A stretch of 64,000 nt of DNA, taken from Bacillota bacterium. GTDB lineage: Bacteria; Bacillota; Clostridia; Acetivibrionales; DTU013. The stretch is from positions 1 through 64,000 of the forward strand of contig JAEZCO010000052.1 of NCBI GenBank assembly GCA_023433505.1. Reading direction: 5' to 3'. Below are positions 46,141 through 54,948 of the stretch, piece after piece. Each line of letters starts with the position of its first letter. The stretch's first letter is position 1. Both the position numbers and the translations under genes were made by a program. The notes under the pieces are model-generated. The model was given only the letters and a program-made list of their open reading frames with translations. It was not told the origin of the DNA and did not search any database.

Positions 46141-46190
46141 AAAAAAAACCGGAGATTTTAAAAAACATAAATATGTTTTTAAAACCTCCA
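46141..46190 (-). terminator. Leader terminator upstream of the SsuA-like gene
   Basis: On the minus strand GGAGGTTTTAAAAACATA pairs with TATGTTTTTTAAAATCTCC and is followed by TTTTTTTT (46148-46141). It lies between the promoter at 46340-46368 and the gene at 46012, so it would attenuate the operon. Confidence 0.8.
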
Positions 46191-46339
46191 GTTAATCTAG
46201 TCAGTTATAAATATATTAGTTAGGATGATTCAATTTTTTACTGATTCCCTGTTGCCGTTTTCCTTATGAAATATAACAATATCCCTTCCGGTCAAATATT
46301 TACTTACTATACATATCAGATTAGTATTCTTTAGTGAGT
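46191..46339 (-). ncRNA. Unidentified leader RNA, candidate cis-regulatory element
   Basis: About 150 transcribed bases between a consensus promoter and a strong terminator, typical of a riboswitch-like leader. I looked for TPP, SAM-I, guanidine (ykkC), purine, cobalamin and T-box signatures and found none convincing. A short GGAAAACGGCAACAGGG is the most distinctive stretch. Ligand, if any, is unknown. Confidence 0.45.
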
Positions 46340-46368
46340 ATTATATACTCTTTCTATACTGATGTCAA
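46340..46368 (-). promoter_or_regulatory. Promoter of the SsuA-like importer operon
   Basis: TTGACA (46368-46363) and TATAAT (46345-46340) with a 17-base spacer on the minus strand, a perfect consensus pair. Confidence 0.9.
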
Positions 46369-46491
46369 CACCAAAACTTACTCACCGGATAATTTTTTTA
46401 TTCCCTTGTCAATCTTTTTGATCAAAGTCATTGACGCTTGTCTGAATAAGTAAATGCGTTCGGTGACTGACACTCTCGATCCGGATAAATT

Positions 46492-48864
46492 TCATTCCTT
46501 TTGAATTAGTTTAATTTCCTTAGCTCTGCAGCAAGCCTTAATATCCCCTATGGTTTGTTTAAACAGCTCAGCATAGTTGGTATCGGGTTTAATAACAACC
46601 TCCTCTATTTCTGCCCTCATTGATAAAGCATTTTCCGACTTATACTTTCTTGTGTCCGCAATAATGCCTTTTAATTCTTCTCCAAACATAACCATTTCAT
46701 AATCAATTGAAGTTACATTTTCCCAATAGAGTTTATGCACTGAAATGCTGCCCTCATATGGTTTTAGAAATTCCCGGTAAATATATTCGGTAATATGCGG
46801 GACATAAACGGCATATAGCTTTAGTACATTAATGATGCAATAATACAGTGCATGTTGTGCGGACTGGCGCTCCCTATATCCATGCACCTCAGGCTGATAT
46901 AAACGTTCTTTAACAATTTCAAGGTAATAATCACACAAGTCTTTCCAGAAGAAGTCGTCGACTTCATGTCTTGCCGCCCCAATTTCATACTGGTTCAGCA
47001 GCTTTGCCGCCTCAAATGTAGCCTGCCTGCAGCGTTCGATGATCCACCTGTCAACAGGCATTAAATCTATCTCAACACCAAGGTCAATATCAGACAAATG
47101 AGATATTGCAAATTTTGATGCATTCCATAGCTTCGTAACAAATCTCTTGGCAATCCCCAATTCTTCTACAGAGAAAAATGTATCCGTACCAAGCTTGGAA
47201 TTGGCTGCCCAATATCTTATTACATCTGCAGAGTGATTTTCAATCAGCGCAGACGGTGACAGTTCCGAATTATTCTTTGATTTACTGATTTTCTCTCCTT
47301 TTTTTGCAAGAACAAATCCGCAAATCATTACATCCTTCCAGGGTATTTCACCAGTATGGTAGAGACTTTTAACGATGGTATAAAATGCCCATGTACGGAT
47401 AATTTCATGAGCCTGTGTTCTCATACTCATTGGCAGGAGCTTGCCGGACATGTCATTCTCCTCAGACCATTTTGCGTTTATTTGCGGTGTAACGGATGAA
47501 GTCGCCCATGTATCCAATACAGAACTCTCGGGTATGAATTCGTTGCATCCGCAAAAACAAGGCTTATTGGGGGACGTTTCAAGAGGATTTACCGGCAGCG
47601 TCTCTTCCGTTGCAGGTATAACCTTACCACACTGTTTACAATACCATATGGGAATGGGAACACCAAAATAACGCTGCCGGGATATGCACCAGTCCCACTT
47701 GAGATTTTGAACCCATAAGGTATATCTGTTTTTCATGGATGCAGGATACCAATTAATTTTATCCGCGGCATTCAAAAACCATTCTTTATTTGAAAGTATA
47801 TCAATATACCATTGTTTTGATGGTATAATTTCTATTTCTTTTCCGCACCGTTCGTGGGCTGCAACAGCATGCGTCATGTTTTTCGAGTCTGTAAGCATCC
47901 CACTATCTGAAAGGAGCCTGATGATTTGCTTTCTTGCCGCGTTGCCCTTCAGACCGCCAATAAACGGAACACTTTCATCAATAGTCCCATCCGGCAGAAT
48001 TACTTTTCTATACGGCAGATTATGTGTTTGATACCACTCAACATCCGTACTGTCACCGAAAGTGGCGCACATAACGACACCTGTACCTTTGTCAAGGCTA
48101 ACCTTTGCATCGGACCGTATAGGAATGGGATAATTGTATAAGGGCACAATCGCGCTTTTACCAACATACTCCTTATACCTGTCATCCTCCGGATTTACAA
48201 ATAAACAAACACACCCATAAAGCAATTCCGGTCTTGTTGTGGCAACAATTAGCTTTTCATCCTCCACCTTAAATTCAATATAATTAAACGTTGTGTCTTT
48301 ATCGATCGTTTCTAATTCCGCCTGAGCTATTGACGTCTGGCATTCTGTACACCATAAAACCGGTGACTCTTTCATATAGGCCTTTCCAGCTTCCAATAGC
48401 CTAATAAAGGATTTTTGGGATATTCGTTGAACTCTGGGATTTATTGTTTCATACTGCAGCGACCAGTCGACGGAAAAACCCAAGCTCTGCCATAAGTCTT
48501 TAAACTCCTTTTCATATCTTGCAGTAGTAGTAATGCATTTCGTGATAAATTCACTTCTAGGCATGTTCTTAGCAGCAATACCCTCATCTTTTTCAACAAG
48601 CCTCTCCGTAGGGAGGCCATTATCGTCAAATCCAAACGGATAAAAGACATTGTAGCCTTGCATACGCTTAAAACGTGCAATCATTTCCGCTTGTGTATAA
48701 GAAAATATGTGTCCGATGTGCAAACTGCCGCTCACAGTCGGCGGCGGCGTATCAATTGAATAGATCTCATTTTGACAATCCGCATCAAAAGCATAAATAC
48801 GATTCTCTTTCCAAAAGTTTTGCATCTCTTTTTCCACTTGCTTAAAGTCATAGTTTTTCTGCAT
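46492..48864 (-). CDS. valS: Valyl-tRNA synthetase, short archaeal-type form
   Basis: 790 residues. HIGH motif HIGHIFS near residue 48, KISKS near 530, an editing domain (ATTRPELLYG...), a Cys-rich zinc site (WYCKQCG...CFCGC) and an anticodon-binding domain. It attaches valine to tRNA-Val. It lacks the C-terminal coiled-coil arm of normal Bacillota ValRS (about 880 residues), and GFDDNGLPTERLVEK resembles archaeal/rickettsial enzymes, so it may be horizontally acquired or a second copy. Controlled by a T-box leader (48903-49215). TAGGAGG precedes ATG 48864. Confidence 0.9.
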   Translation of the reverse strand: MQKNYDFKQVEKEMQNFWKENRIYAFDADCQNEIYSIDTPPPTVSGSLHIGHIFSYTQAEMIARFKRMQGYNVFYPFGFDDNGLPTERLVEKDEGIAAKNMPRSEFITKCITTTARYEKEFKDLWQSLGFSVDWSLQYETINPRVQRISQKSFIRLLEAGKAYMKESPVLWCTECQTSIAQAELETIDKDTTFNYIEFKVEDEKLIVATTRPELLYGCVCLFVNPEDDRYKEYVGKSAIVPLYNYPIPIRSDAKVSLDKGTGVVMCATFGDSTDVEWYQTHNLPYRKVILPDGTIDESVPFIGGLKGNAARKQIIRLLSDSGMLTDSKNMTHAVAAHERCGKEIEIIPSKQWYIDILSNKEWFLNAADKINWYPASMKNRYTLWVQNLKWDWCISRQRYFGVPIPIWYCKQCGKVIPATEETLPVNPLETSPNKPCFCGCNEFIPESSVLDTWATSSVTPQINAKWSEENDMSGKLLPMSMRTQAHEIIRTWAFYTIVKSLYHTGEIPWKDVMICGFVLAKKGEKISKSKNNSELSPSALIENHSADVIRYWAANSKLGTDTFFSVEELGIAKRFVTKLWNASKFAISHLSDIDLGVEIDLMPVDRWIIERCRQATFEAAKLLNQYEIGAARHEVDDFFWKDLCDYYLEIVKERLYQPEVHGYRERQSAQHALYYCIINVLKLYAVYVPHITEYIYREFLKPYEGSISVHKLYWENVTSIDYEMVMFGEELKGIIADTRKYKSENALSMRAEIEEVVIKPDTNYAELFKQTIGDIKACCRAKEIKLIQKE

Positions 48865-48902
48865 GGTAAATACCTCCTAAAATTTTACGAACACAAAACA
48901 AA

Positions 48903-49215
48903 AAATTCGCCTAAAGCTACTGTTTAGCTTAGGGCGAACTGTATGCGTCCGTGGTACCACCTAGATTCAGATATGACGATCTGCACTTTGTCAATACGGG
49001 ATAGCTTCATCTTTCAAAATCATCCGATATCGCTTTCCTTTTAACGGTGGAAATTTCCGTTGAAGCCTACTAAGATTATCTCTTTTCAGTTCACAGCTCA
49101 AAGGCTACTTCCATACTTCCGTCACGAAGATTTTCACCAACCATCTTCTCTCTATGCTTCGGGTGAGTATGTACTCCTCCTCGTCAACGCCATTTTGCTT
49201 ATGTTCGTTTATCCT
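48903..49215 (-). ncRNA. T-box riboswitch leader of valS
   Basis: On the minus strand GGTGGTACCACGGACGC is the T-box; its TGGT can pair with the ACCA end of an uncharged tRNA, and the last T fits an A discriminator as in tRNA-Val. A terminator follows: GTTCGCCCTAAGCT.../...AGCTTTAGGCGAA then TTTTTT (48938-48901). Stem I features include AGTA, AGAGAG and a GTGAA distal loop. GTA triplets near GGAAGTA at about 49107-49113 are possible valine specifier codons, not proven. Uncharged tRNA-Val should allow read-through. Confidence 0.9.
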
Positions 49216-49244
49216 ATAATAATTTATTATACACAATTCGTCAA
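49216..49244 (-). promoter_or_regulatory. Promoter of the valS T-box leader
   Basis: TTGACG (49244-49239) and TATTAT (49221-49216) with a 17-base spacer on the minus strand. Confidence 0.7.
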
Positions 49245-49329
49245 GGATCCTGCGCAAATTTTCCTGTTTCTGTAAACCTTTTTTTGCGGAAAGAACTTCA
49301 ATATAGATTCCGTCCCCTCCCTTTAAGGG

Positions 49330-49545
49330 TCATCCGTCTTCTCCCTTTTCTGCATTTGCCATTTTTACAAAAGCCTCATAACGGTTGCGCAGTATTCTCT
49401 CATGATTTTCTTCATCGATCCTCAATTGCTCAAAAAATTTCTTAACCTTTGGATCCTCTGCCTTATCTGCTAAAGACTGATAATGTTTCTGGGCTTTAAT
49501 CTCGTCTTCAATCGCTTCTAAAATGCCCTCCAGTATTTGCTGCAT
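49330..49545 (-). CDS. Small rubrerythrin/ferritin-like protein
   Basis: 71-72 residues predicted almost wholly helical. EAIEDEIKAQKHYQSLADKA and RIDEENHERIL carry the E...H and E..H spacing of ferritin-like di-iron sites, but only one helical pair is present, about half a rubrerythrin domain. It may dimerise to build a four-helix bundle. GGAGGAGAA lies before the ATG at 49545 (a GTG at 49548 is also possible). Function is uncertain; oxidative stress or iron handling is plausible. Confidence 0.65.
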   Translation of the reverse strand: MQQILEGILEAIEDEIKAQKHYQSLADKAEDPKVKKFFEQLRIDEENHERILRNRYEAFVKMANAEKGEDG

Positions 49546-49598
49546 CACATTTCTCCTCCTGAAATAAAAATAAATAAGTTAAAATTGTACCTGCCGGC

Positions 49599-50744
49599 TC
49601 AATGCGGTAATAGTTTCACTACTACCAGAGTTATGTCATCTTTGATTTTCTCATATCTCAAGAAATCAGTAAAGTCCTCGCGTATTTTTCGGATAATATG
49701 CGGAGGTTTCAGGACATAAATTTCAGTAAACAGCTTCTTTAGCCGGTCTTCATAAAACTCGTACTCAACCCTTTGTTCCGGCAGTCCGTCCGACATAATC
49801 AGCATGGTCATTGTTGGGGACAATGCCAGGGACGAGTCCTCATACTTTAACAAGTCGGCGTCTATCGCTGTTGTAATCGGAAGGCCTGCATTATTCAGCT
49901 CTATTATATCCTCTTCATCCTTGACCAATAAAGGACAAATATGCAGCCCCGCATTACAATAAGTCAATTCCTTTGTCTTTAAATCAAAAACGACGATGAA
50001 AAGGCAGACCAGATATTCGTCCGGGTACCCTTCCTTGATATATTGCTCGATAAAAAAATGCATGATTTCCTTCGGGGATAATAACTGTCCCGGCACATGC
50101 TTGAGCCTGAAAAAGCTTCTTATGGTATCCTTTACATAAATAGCCAGCATGGCGCTGTCCAATCCGTGCCCCGAAACATCGGCGATAAAGCACACATACT
50201 GTTCAAAATAATCCTCCAGCAGCCCATTGTCTACTTTAAACGCATCGAATAAATCCCCGCCGATTTCTTCCGCAGGAATATATAAGGATGCAAAGGAGAT
50301 ACTTTCCGTATCCGGAAGGCTCACCGGCAAAGAGCGTTTATGGATTTTAACGGCATTGGCTATTTCAACATCCAGCTTGTTTCGTATTCTTTCATATTCT
50401 ACATATTTCTCATTGCCATAAATGTATATAAAATCATTCTTCTGAGAGAGCTTGAGATGAAGTCTCAGAACACCGTGCCTGCCATTGAACAAAAACTCCG
50501 TCCAATGGGAAGACTTTTCGGATACACTGCTGATAAAGGCTCTTGCCTTCTCCATGTGAATGTCCGCAATGATATCTAAAAAACCTTTTTGCTTCAGCTC
50601 GGAATCCGTGTAACCTAAGTACGACTGTATGGCCTTATTGGAGAAAACTATTTGCCCGCCCGCATTACAAACCAGAATATGGTCGTCGATCATATCCATG
50701 ATTGTTTCATTGATTTCCGTTGTATCAAAGTTTTTCTCCACCAA
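49599..50744 (-). CDS. PAS domain + PP2C (SpoIIE/RsbU-type) phosphatase
   Basis: 381 residues, cytoplasmic. Residues ~10-120 form a PAS domain (ILVCNAGGQIVFSNKAIQSYLGY). Residues ~150-380 are a SpoIIE-type PP2C phosphatase with IGGDLFDAF, DVSGHGLDSAM and MSDGLPEQ metal-binding Asp motifs. Such proteins dephosphorylate an anti-sigma antagonist after a signal at PAS. No partner anti-sigma pair is nearby. Start TTG 50744 with CGGAGG upstream, or GTG 50741. Confidence 0.88.
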   Translation of the reverse strand: MVEKNFDTTEINETIMDMIDDHILVCNAGGQIVFSNKAIQSYLGYTDSELKQKGFLDIIADIHMEKARAFISSVSEKSSHWTEFLFNGRHGVLRLHLKLSQKNDFIYIYGNEKYVEYERIRNKLDVEIANAVKIHKRSLPVSLPDTESISFASLYIPAEEIGGDLFDAFKVDNGLLEDYFEQYVCFIADVSGHGLDSAMLAIYVKDTIRSFFRLKHVPGQLLSPKEIMHFFIEQYIKEGYPDEYLVCLFIVVFDLKTKELTYCNAGLHICPLLVKDEEDIIELNNAGLPITTAIDADLLKYEDSSLALSPTMTMLIMSDGLPEQRVEYEFYEDRLKKLFTEIYVLKPPHIIRKIREDFTDFLRYEKIKDDITLVVVKLLPH

Positions 50745-50951
50745 TATTTTCCTCCGATTTTGCTATGTCCGGATTGCCAATGCTTTATTATATCACATTC
50801 CAATCCACGCGTCCCATGCGGAAGGCAACCCCCGTCTTTCCAGACTACATTTATTATAGCATAAATACTTCTGATCACCTATGGGGAGAACATATTTTTG
50901 CATAAAGCTACACAAAATTTACTGCTATTTCAGTCCATTACGAAATAACGC

Positions 50952-52346
50952 TTAAAAATAGCGGTGTCTCTCCATAAAATCACGCAATATCCCAAGGTTT
51001 TGTCGAATTTCCTCAGGTTCCAGATGTCCGTATCCGATTAGAAGCTTGCTTTGATGTCTCTCCTTAATGATGCAGTGACGTTCGGCAGGAGTTATATAAA
51101 TGCCGTTTTGGAGGCACATTTTTGCAAAGGCCTCGTCAAACCTCTTCCCCGTAAAGTCTATGGCGACATGCAGTCCGGCAGCGTCGCCATAGGGAGCCCA
51201 TTCACTGCCGAAGGCCTCTTTGAGGGATTCCAGCAATGCATGCCGCCGTTGTCCGTATATCCTGCGCATTTTCTGTATATGCCTGTCTATTTTTCGTGTC
51301 CTCATAAATTCGGCCAATGCGGCCTGCTCGAAGATCGGATTCTGGACATCCGTATAGGTCCGCAGAGCGCTCCATTTCCTGTGCAATGGTTCCGGCAAAA
51401 CGACATAGCCGATTCTAAGGGCAGGGAAAAGGGATTTACTGAAAGTTCCGACGTAAACTACATTTTGCTTATCCATTGCATACAAGGGTGCAATAGGCTC
51501 TCCGCCATACCTGAATTCACTGTCATAGTCGTCCTCAATAATGTACGCCCCGTTTTCTTTTGCGAAACGGACAAGTTCAACCCTCCTCGCTGCTGGAAGG
51601 ACCCCGCCCATAGGAAATTGATGCGAGGGTGTTACATAGAGAGCACAGGCATCTTTACCTTGCAAGTACTGCGTCATCATCCCCTGCTCATCGACCGGTA
51701 CGGGCTCGATGAGGCAGCCCATGTTCAGGAAGGCCTGAAGCATGCCGCTGTGGCACGGGTCTTCCACCAAAATCTTCTTGCCGTTTCCGCACAGCAGCGC
51801 AGCCAGTATATGCAGTGCTTGGGTGGCACCTGAGGTTATATATATATCCTCCGCCTCCACCTTAAGACCACGGCTTCTGAAAAGCCATGCGGCTATTTCC
51901 CTTCTCAGCAGGGGGAATCCTTGCGGTCCGGTATACCCATAGAGCTCAATGGGTATCTCTGCAGAAACCTTACTCATCATCTGCCGCCATAAAAATTGAG
52001 GGAACTGCCGTAAATCCGGCCGACCCGTCCGGAAATCCGCCTTTATCGCATATTCCGGCGAAGGCTTCTCACGAGGCATAACCTGTCCGCTCTTATTCAC
52101 GGACACACCTTCCGCCACTCGTGTTGCGGCCCCCTGGCGGTTTATGACGAAGCCTTCAGCAATCAGCATTTCATAGGCTTCTCCGGCGGTATTGCGGGAA
52201 ACGCCCAGGGCCTTTGCCAGCTCCCGGGTGGAAGGCAATTCATCCCTTGCTTTCAGCTGTCCGGCCATAATTTGTTCTTTTAATTGTGCATAAATTTGCC
52301 GTTTAAGCGGTTGTTCGCTTTTCCGTTCTAGTATAATCCCCCACAT
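50952..52346 (-). CDS. MocR/GntR-type regulator with aminotransferase domain
   Basis: 464 residues. N-terminal GntR winged helix (about 1-75: MAGQLKARDELPSTRELAKALGVSRNTAGEAYEML), then a class I aminotransferase-like domain with the PLP-binding Lys in GTFSKSLFP and DDYDSEFRY. MocR proteins use PLP or an amine ligand to control a nearby gene. It is divergent to an EamA transporter (52487), its likely target, with ACTGG/CCAGT motifs between them. Confidence 0.92.
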   Translation of the reverse strand: MWGIILERKSEQPLKRQIYAQLKEQIMAGQLKARDELPSTRELAKALGVSRNTAGEAYEMLIAEGFVINRQGAATRVAEGVSVNKSGQVMPREKPSPEYAIKADFRTGRPDLRQFPQFLWRQMMSKVSAEIPIELYGYTGPQGFPLLRREIAAWLFRSRGLKVEAEDIYITSGATQALHILAALLCGNGKKILVEDPCHSGMLQAFLNMGCLIEPVPVDEQGMMTQYLQGKDACALYVTPSHQFPMGGVLPAARRVELVRFAKENGAYIIEDDYDSEFRYGGEPIAPLYAMDKQNVVYVGTFSKSLFPALRIGYVVLPEPLHRKWSALRTYTDVQNPIFEQAALAEFMRTRKIDRHIQKMRRIYGQRRHALLESLKEAFGSEWAPYGDAAGLHVAIDFTGKRFDEAFAKMCLQNGIYITPAERHCIIKERHQSKLLIGYGHLEPEEIRQNLGILRDFMERHRYF

Positions 52347-52356
52347 ACTGTCTCCA

Positions 52357-52404
52357 ACTGGTCCAGTATAGCCTTTGTCATACTGGCACTTTAATAATAC
52401 CAGT
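52357..52404. promoter_or_regulatory. MocR operator candidates between regulator and transporter
   Basis: ACTGGTCCAGT (52357-52367) is a palindrome. ACTGG (52382-52386) and CCAGT (52400-52404) repeat the half-sites. Multiple spaced half-sites are typical of MocR binding. A -10-like TATACT for the regulator gene (52370-52365) overlaps the first site. Confidence 0.5.
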
Positions 52405-52486
52405 CCTCCTGTTAATATTATCTTGCCAAGAGGAATAAAGCAAGGTCTCTATGGAAAAGCGAAGGTATGGATTGAGGTATCTGAAC

Positions 52487-53458
52487 ATGAACAAATGGAA
52501 AGGACCCGTTTTTTTATTTTTAGCGTTTTCGCTGGCGGGAACAAGCGTCATCTCAGCAAGGCTTGTTTCGGGAAGACTCGGTTTATTTACCATTGCAGCC
52601 ACGAGTCTGCTGCTTGCCTGCCTCTTTTTGTTTCCCGTCTGCGGCAAAAGGCTGCTTGAAACCCTGCGGTTACTGTCTGCCAGGGACATTCTCTATCTTG
52701 GTTTTCAAGCGGTGTTCGGTATTTTTCTGTTCCGCATATTTCTGCTAAACGGACTGCTCTTGACCAGCGCTGTGGAAGCAGGCATCTTGACGGGTGCAAC
52801 GCCGGCAATCACAGCGGTCTTGGCGCTGGCACTATTAAGAGAGCCAGTCAGTGCCAAAGCCCTTGCTGGGATCATTGCCACGGTGACTGGCATCATGGTG
52901 CTGCAAGGACTGCTTACTTCCATAGGCGGCATTTTTTCTTTAAAGCATCTTTACGGAAATTTGCTGGTACTCTGTGCGGCAGCGAGCGAATCCGCCTTCA
53001 ATGTTATTTCTCGAGCCTTCGCCGCTAAAGCCGGGACAAATAAAAAGCAGGCAATCCCTCCGCTGGTACAGACTGCACTGGTGTCGGCAATTGCATTCTT
53101 TTTATGCCTTATTCCGGCGCTTTTTGAAGCTCCGGTTCAGAAGCTGGGAGAAATCGGCCTGAAAGGATGGATAGCACTGCTATGGTATGGCTTCTTTGTC
53201 ACAGCACTGGCGTTTTTGTTCTGGTATTCCGGTATCAAAGAATGCGGCGCTTTAACTGCCGCGGCTTTTTCTGGCATGATGCCATTTACGGCAATGGTCC
53301 TATCTGTAATCGTCTTGGGCGAACATGCCAGTTGGCAGCAATGGCTAGGCGGCATGCTGGTATTATCAGGTATGCTTCTGATCGGTGCCGCCAAGACTCC
53401 TGCCGGGACGAAAAACCCTGCGGGAGTCATGGACCGGGCACCAGATACAAATTTATAA
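52487..53458 (+). CDS. EamA/DMT family transporter (copy 3)
   Basis: About 323 residues with ten hydrophobic segments in two halves; residues near the middle (AAKAGTNKKQAIPP) form a longer loop than in the other two EamA proteins of the window. ATG 52487 has GAGGT eight bases upstream; ATG 52451 has only AGG. Substrate unknown, perhaps an amino-acid- or amine-like compound given its MocR neighbour. Not paired with DUF2000. Confidence 0.85.
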   Translation: MNKWKGPVFLFLAFSLAGTSVISARLVSGRLGLFTIAATSLLLACLFLFPVCGKRLLETLRLLSARDILYLGFQAVFGIFLFRIFLLNGLLLTSAVEAGILTGATPAITAVLALALLREPVSAKALAGIIATVTGIMVLQGLLTSIGGIFSLKHLYGNLLVLCAAASESAFNVISRAFAAKAGTNKKQAIPPLVQTALVSAIAFFLCLIPALFEAPVQKLGEIGLKGWIALLWYGFFVTALAFLFWYSGIKECGALTAAAFSGMMPFTAMVLSVIVLGEHASWQQWLGGMLVLSGMLLIGAAKTPAGTKNPAGVMDRAPDTNL

Positions 53459-53845
53459 TGATATTATGATTGTGTATAGCCCTCTCCTTTGCCAAAATGT
53501 ATAGATGCACCAGGAAATCACTCACAATGGTTTTAATTATGAACTATAACATACCTGTACGAAATGGGCAGGGTGCATAGGGAAGCAACTACCGTATAGC
53601 AAAAATGAGATAGATAGTCAACAGATGGTAAGATGTATTCAAAGGGAAACATAGAGTGAACAAGAAATAATAGTGCCAACTTACTAAACGTAAATATTTA
53701 TAGACAGCAAGCAGTATTTAACTCAATATTTTTAATTAATATGCCATACTTTTATTTCACAATGTTACTATTTGTTTGATTTTCTTACGTATAGTTGATT
53801 TTTATTTTGATTATGTTACTATTAGTACAAAGGAGGGGGGGATTT
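53459..53845. other. AT-rich intergenic gap, no gene seen
   Basis: Low-GC stretch with no convincing coding frame. Near its end TTGATT and TACTAT about 16 bases apart may be a weak promoter for the Lrp-type gene, followed by AAGGAGGGGGG. Confidence 0.4.
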
Positions 53846-54319
53846 GTGGACGATATAGATTTGAGAATTCTAAGGATTCTCGCTGCAAATGGACGCGAAA
53901 CTCATGAGAACATTGGAAAAACGCTAAATTTGTCCAGACCTGCTGTTCATCAAAGGGTCAAAAAACTTGAAGAAACGGGATTAATCAAAGACTATCACGC
54001 ATCAGTTGATTGGGGTAAATTAGGTCAGACTATAAATGTTCTAATTTATCTTAAAATTAATGCAGTAATTTTTCAAGACATCATAAATGATATAATTAAA
54101 ATCACTGTGGACGACACATATTTGGAAGAATGCCATAGACTCGCTGGCGAATGGTGTATAATGCTCAAAATTAGAACCATCTCGCCTGAAAACCTAACCA
54201 GTTATATTGACCAGTTATTAAAGGTAAACGGCATATTAGGAACTTCAACAACTTTCATTTTATCCACGATAGCTATACCAAAACAGAAGGTAGAGATTAT
54301 TAAGAACAGTAATATGTAA
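53846..54319 (+). CDS. Lrp/AsnC family regulator
   Basis: About 157 residues: winged HTH (DIDLRILRILAANGRETHENIGKTLNLSRPAVHQRVKKLEETGLI, in two pieces about 1-50) then an Lrp-type ligand/oligomerisation domain with ECHRLAGEWCIML. GTG 53846 follows AAGGAGGGGGG by five bases; the longer frame has no family similarity. Lrp proteins respond to amino acids or related compounds. The NIPSNAP gene follows 31 bases later and is probably co-transcribed. Lower GC than its neighbours. Confidence 0.88.
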   Translation: MDDIDLRILRILAANGRETHENIGKTLNLSRPAVHQRVKKLEETGLIKDYHASVDWGKLGQTINVLIYLKINAVIFQDIINDIIKITVDDTYLEECHRLAGEWCIMLKIRTISPENLTSYIDQLLKVNGILGTSTTFILSTIAIPKQKVEIIKNSNM

Positions 54320-54350
54320 CAGAAAGCTATAAAAAGTTTGAGGTGCAATA

Positions 54351-54656
54351 ATGATTACTTGTTATCTAAAATACGTAATTGATCCGTACAAAACAGAAGA
54401 ATTTGAGGAATATGGGAAAACATGGATAAGACTTGTAAATCATATGGGTGGAACACATCATGGATATTTTATGCCATATGAGGGGGCCAATAATATTGCC
54501 TACGCTTTATTTAGCTTCCCCAGTCTAACTAAATATGAAGAATATCGTCAGCAAATCAATACAGATCAGGATTGTAAAAAGGCATTAGAATATGCCAAAA
54601 AGACAAAATGTATTATTAGCTATGAACGGAGTTTCATGCGTCCTGTTTTTAAGTAA
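54351..54656 (+). CDS. NIPSNAP family protein
   Basis: 101 residues, a dimeric alpha/beta-barrel fold. Family marks: MITCYLKYVIDPYK at the start, GGTHHGYFMP, ANNIAYALFSFPSL and YEEYR. The biochemical role of bacterial NIPSNAP proteins is not established. TTGAGGTGCAATA lies before the ATG. Follows an Lrp-type regulator in the same direction; a strong terminator follows at 54740. Confidence 0.85.
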   Translation: MITCYLKYVIDPYKTEEFEEYGKTWIRLVNHMGGTHHGYFMPYEGANNIAYALFSFPSLTKYEEYRQQINTDQDCKKALEYAKKTKCIISYERSFMRPVFK

Positions 54657-54739
54657 TCTTGTTTATTTATATAAAATAAAACCCGATTGAAAACTGCTGT
54701 GTAAGCTGATTCAATTTGGATAAACACAAACAGCCACGT

Positions 54740-54778
54740 GCGGTTTTGAATCTAAATTCAAAGCCGCCGCGCCTTTTT
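54740..54778 (+). terminator. Terminator after the Lrp/NIPSNAP operon
   Basis: GCGGTTTTGAAT (54740-54751) pairs over 12 bp with ATTCAAAGCCGC (54756-54767, one G-U), followed shortly by TTTTT. Confidence 0.8.
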
Positions 54779-54830
54779 AAAAAAAAATCGTGGAGGGCTT
54801 AATAACTACGCCTTTTTATAAAACAGTACT

Positions 54831-54870
54831 GCGGCTTTGGGATAGGAGGTTTCCATATACCCGAAGCCGC
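54831..54870. terminator. Second hairpin between converging operons
   Basis: GCGGCTTTGGG and CCCGAAGCCGC form an 11-bp stem with one mismatch; TTTCTCTTGT follows on the plus strand. It may back up the first terminator or end read-through from the epsC side. Confidence 0.5.
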
Positions 54871-54948
54871 TTTCTCTTGTCTGTGAGGAGCCGCCGCCCG
54901 CCCTGAGTTTGTTTGCTTCCTTTAGGACACTGTCCTAACCATCCGGGT

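Noticed and set aside
46191..46339. SAM-I riboswitch upstream of the SsuA-like gene
   Set aside because: ACGGCAACAGGG vaguely recalls the SAM-I core, but the conserved GAGGGA..GGCCC and paired P3/P4 parts are missing.
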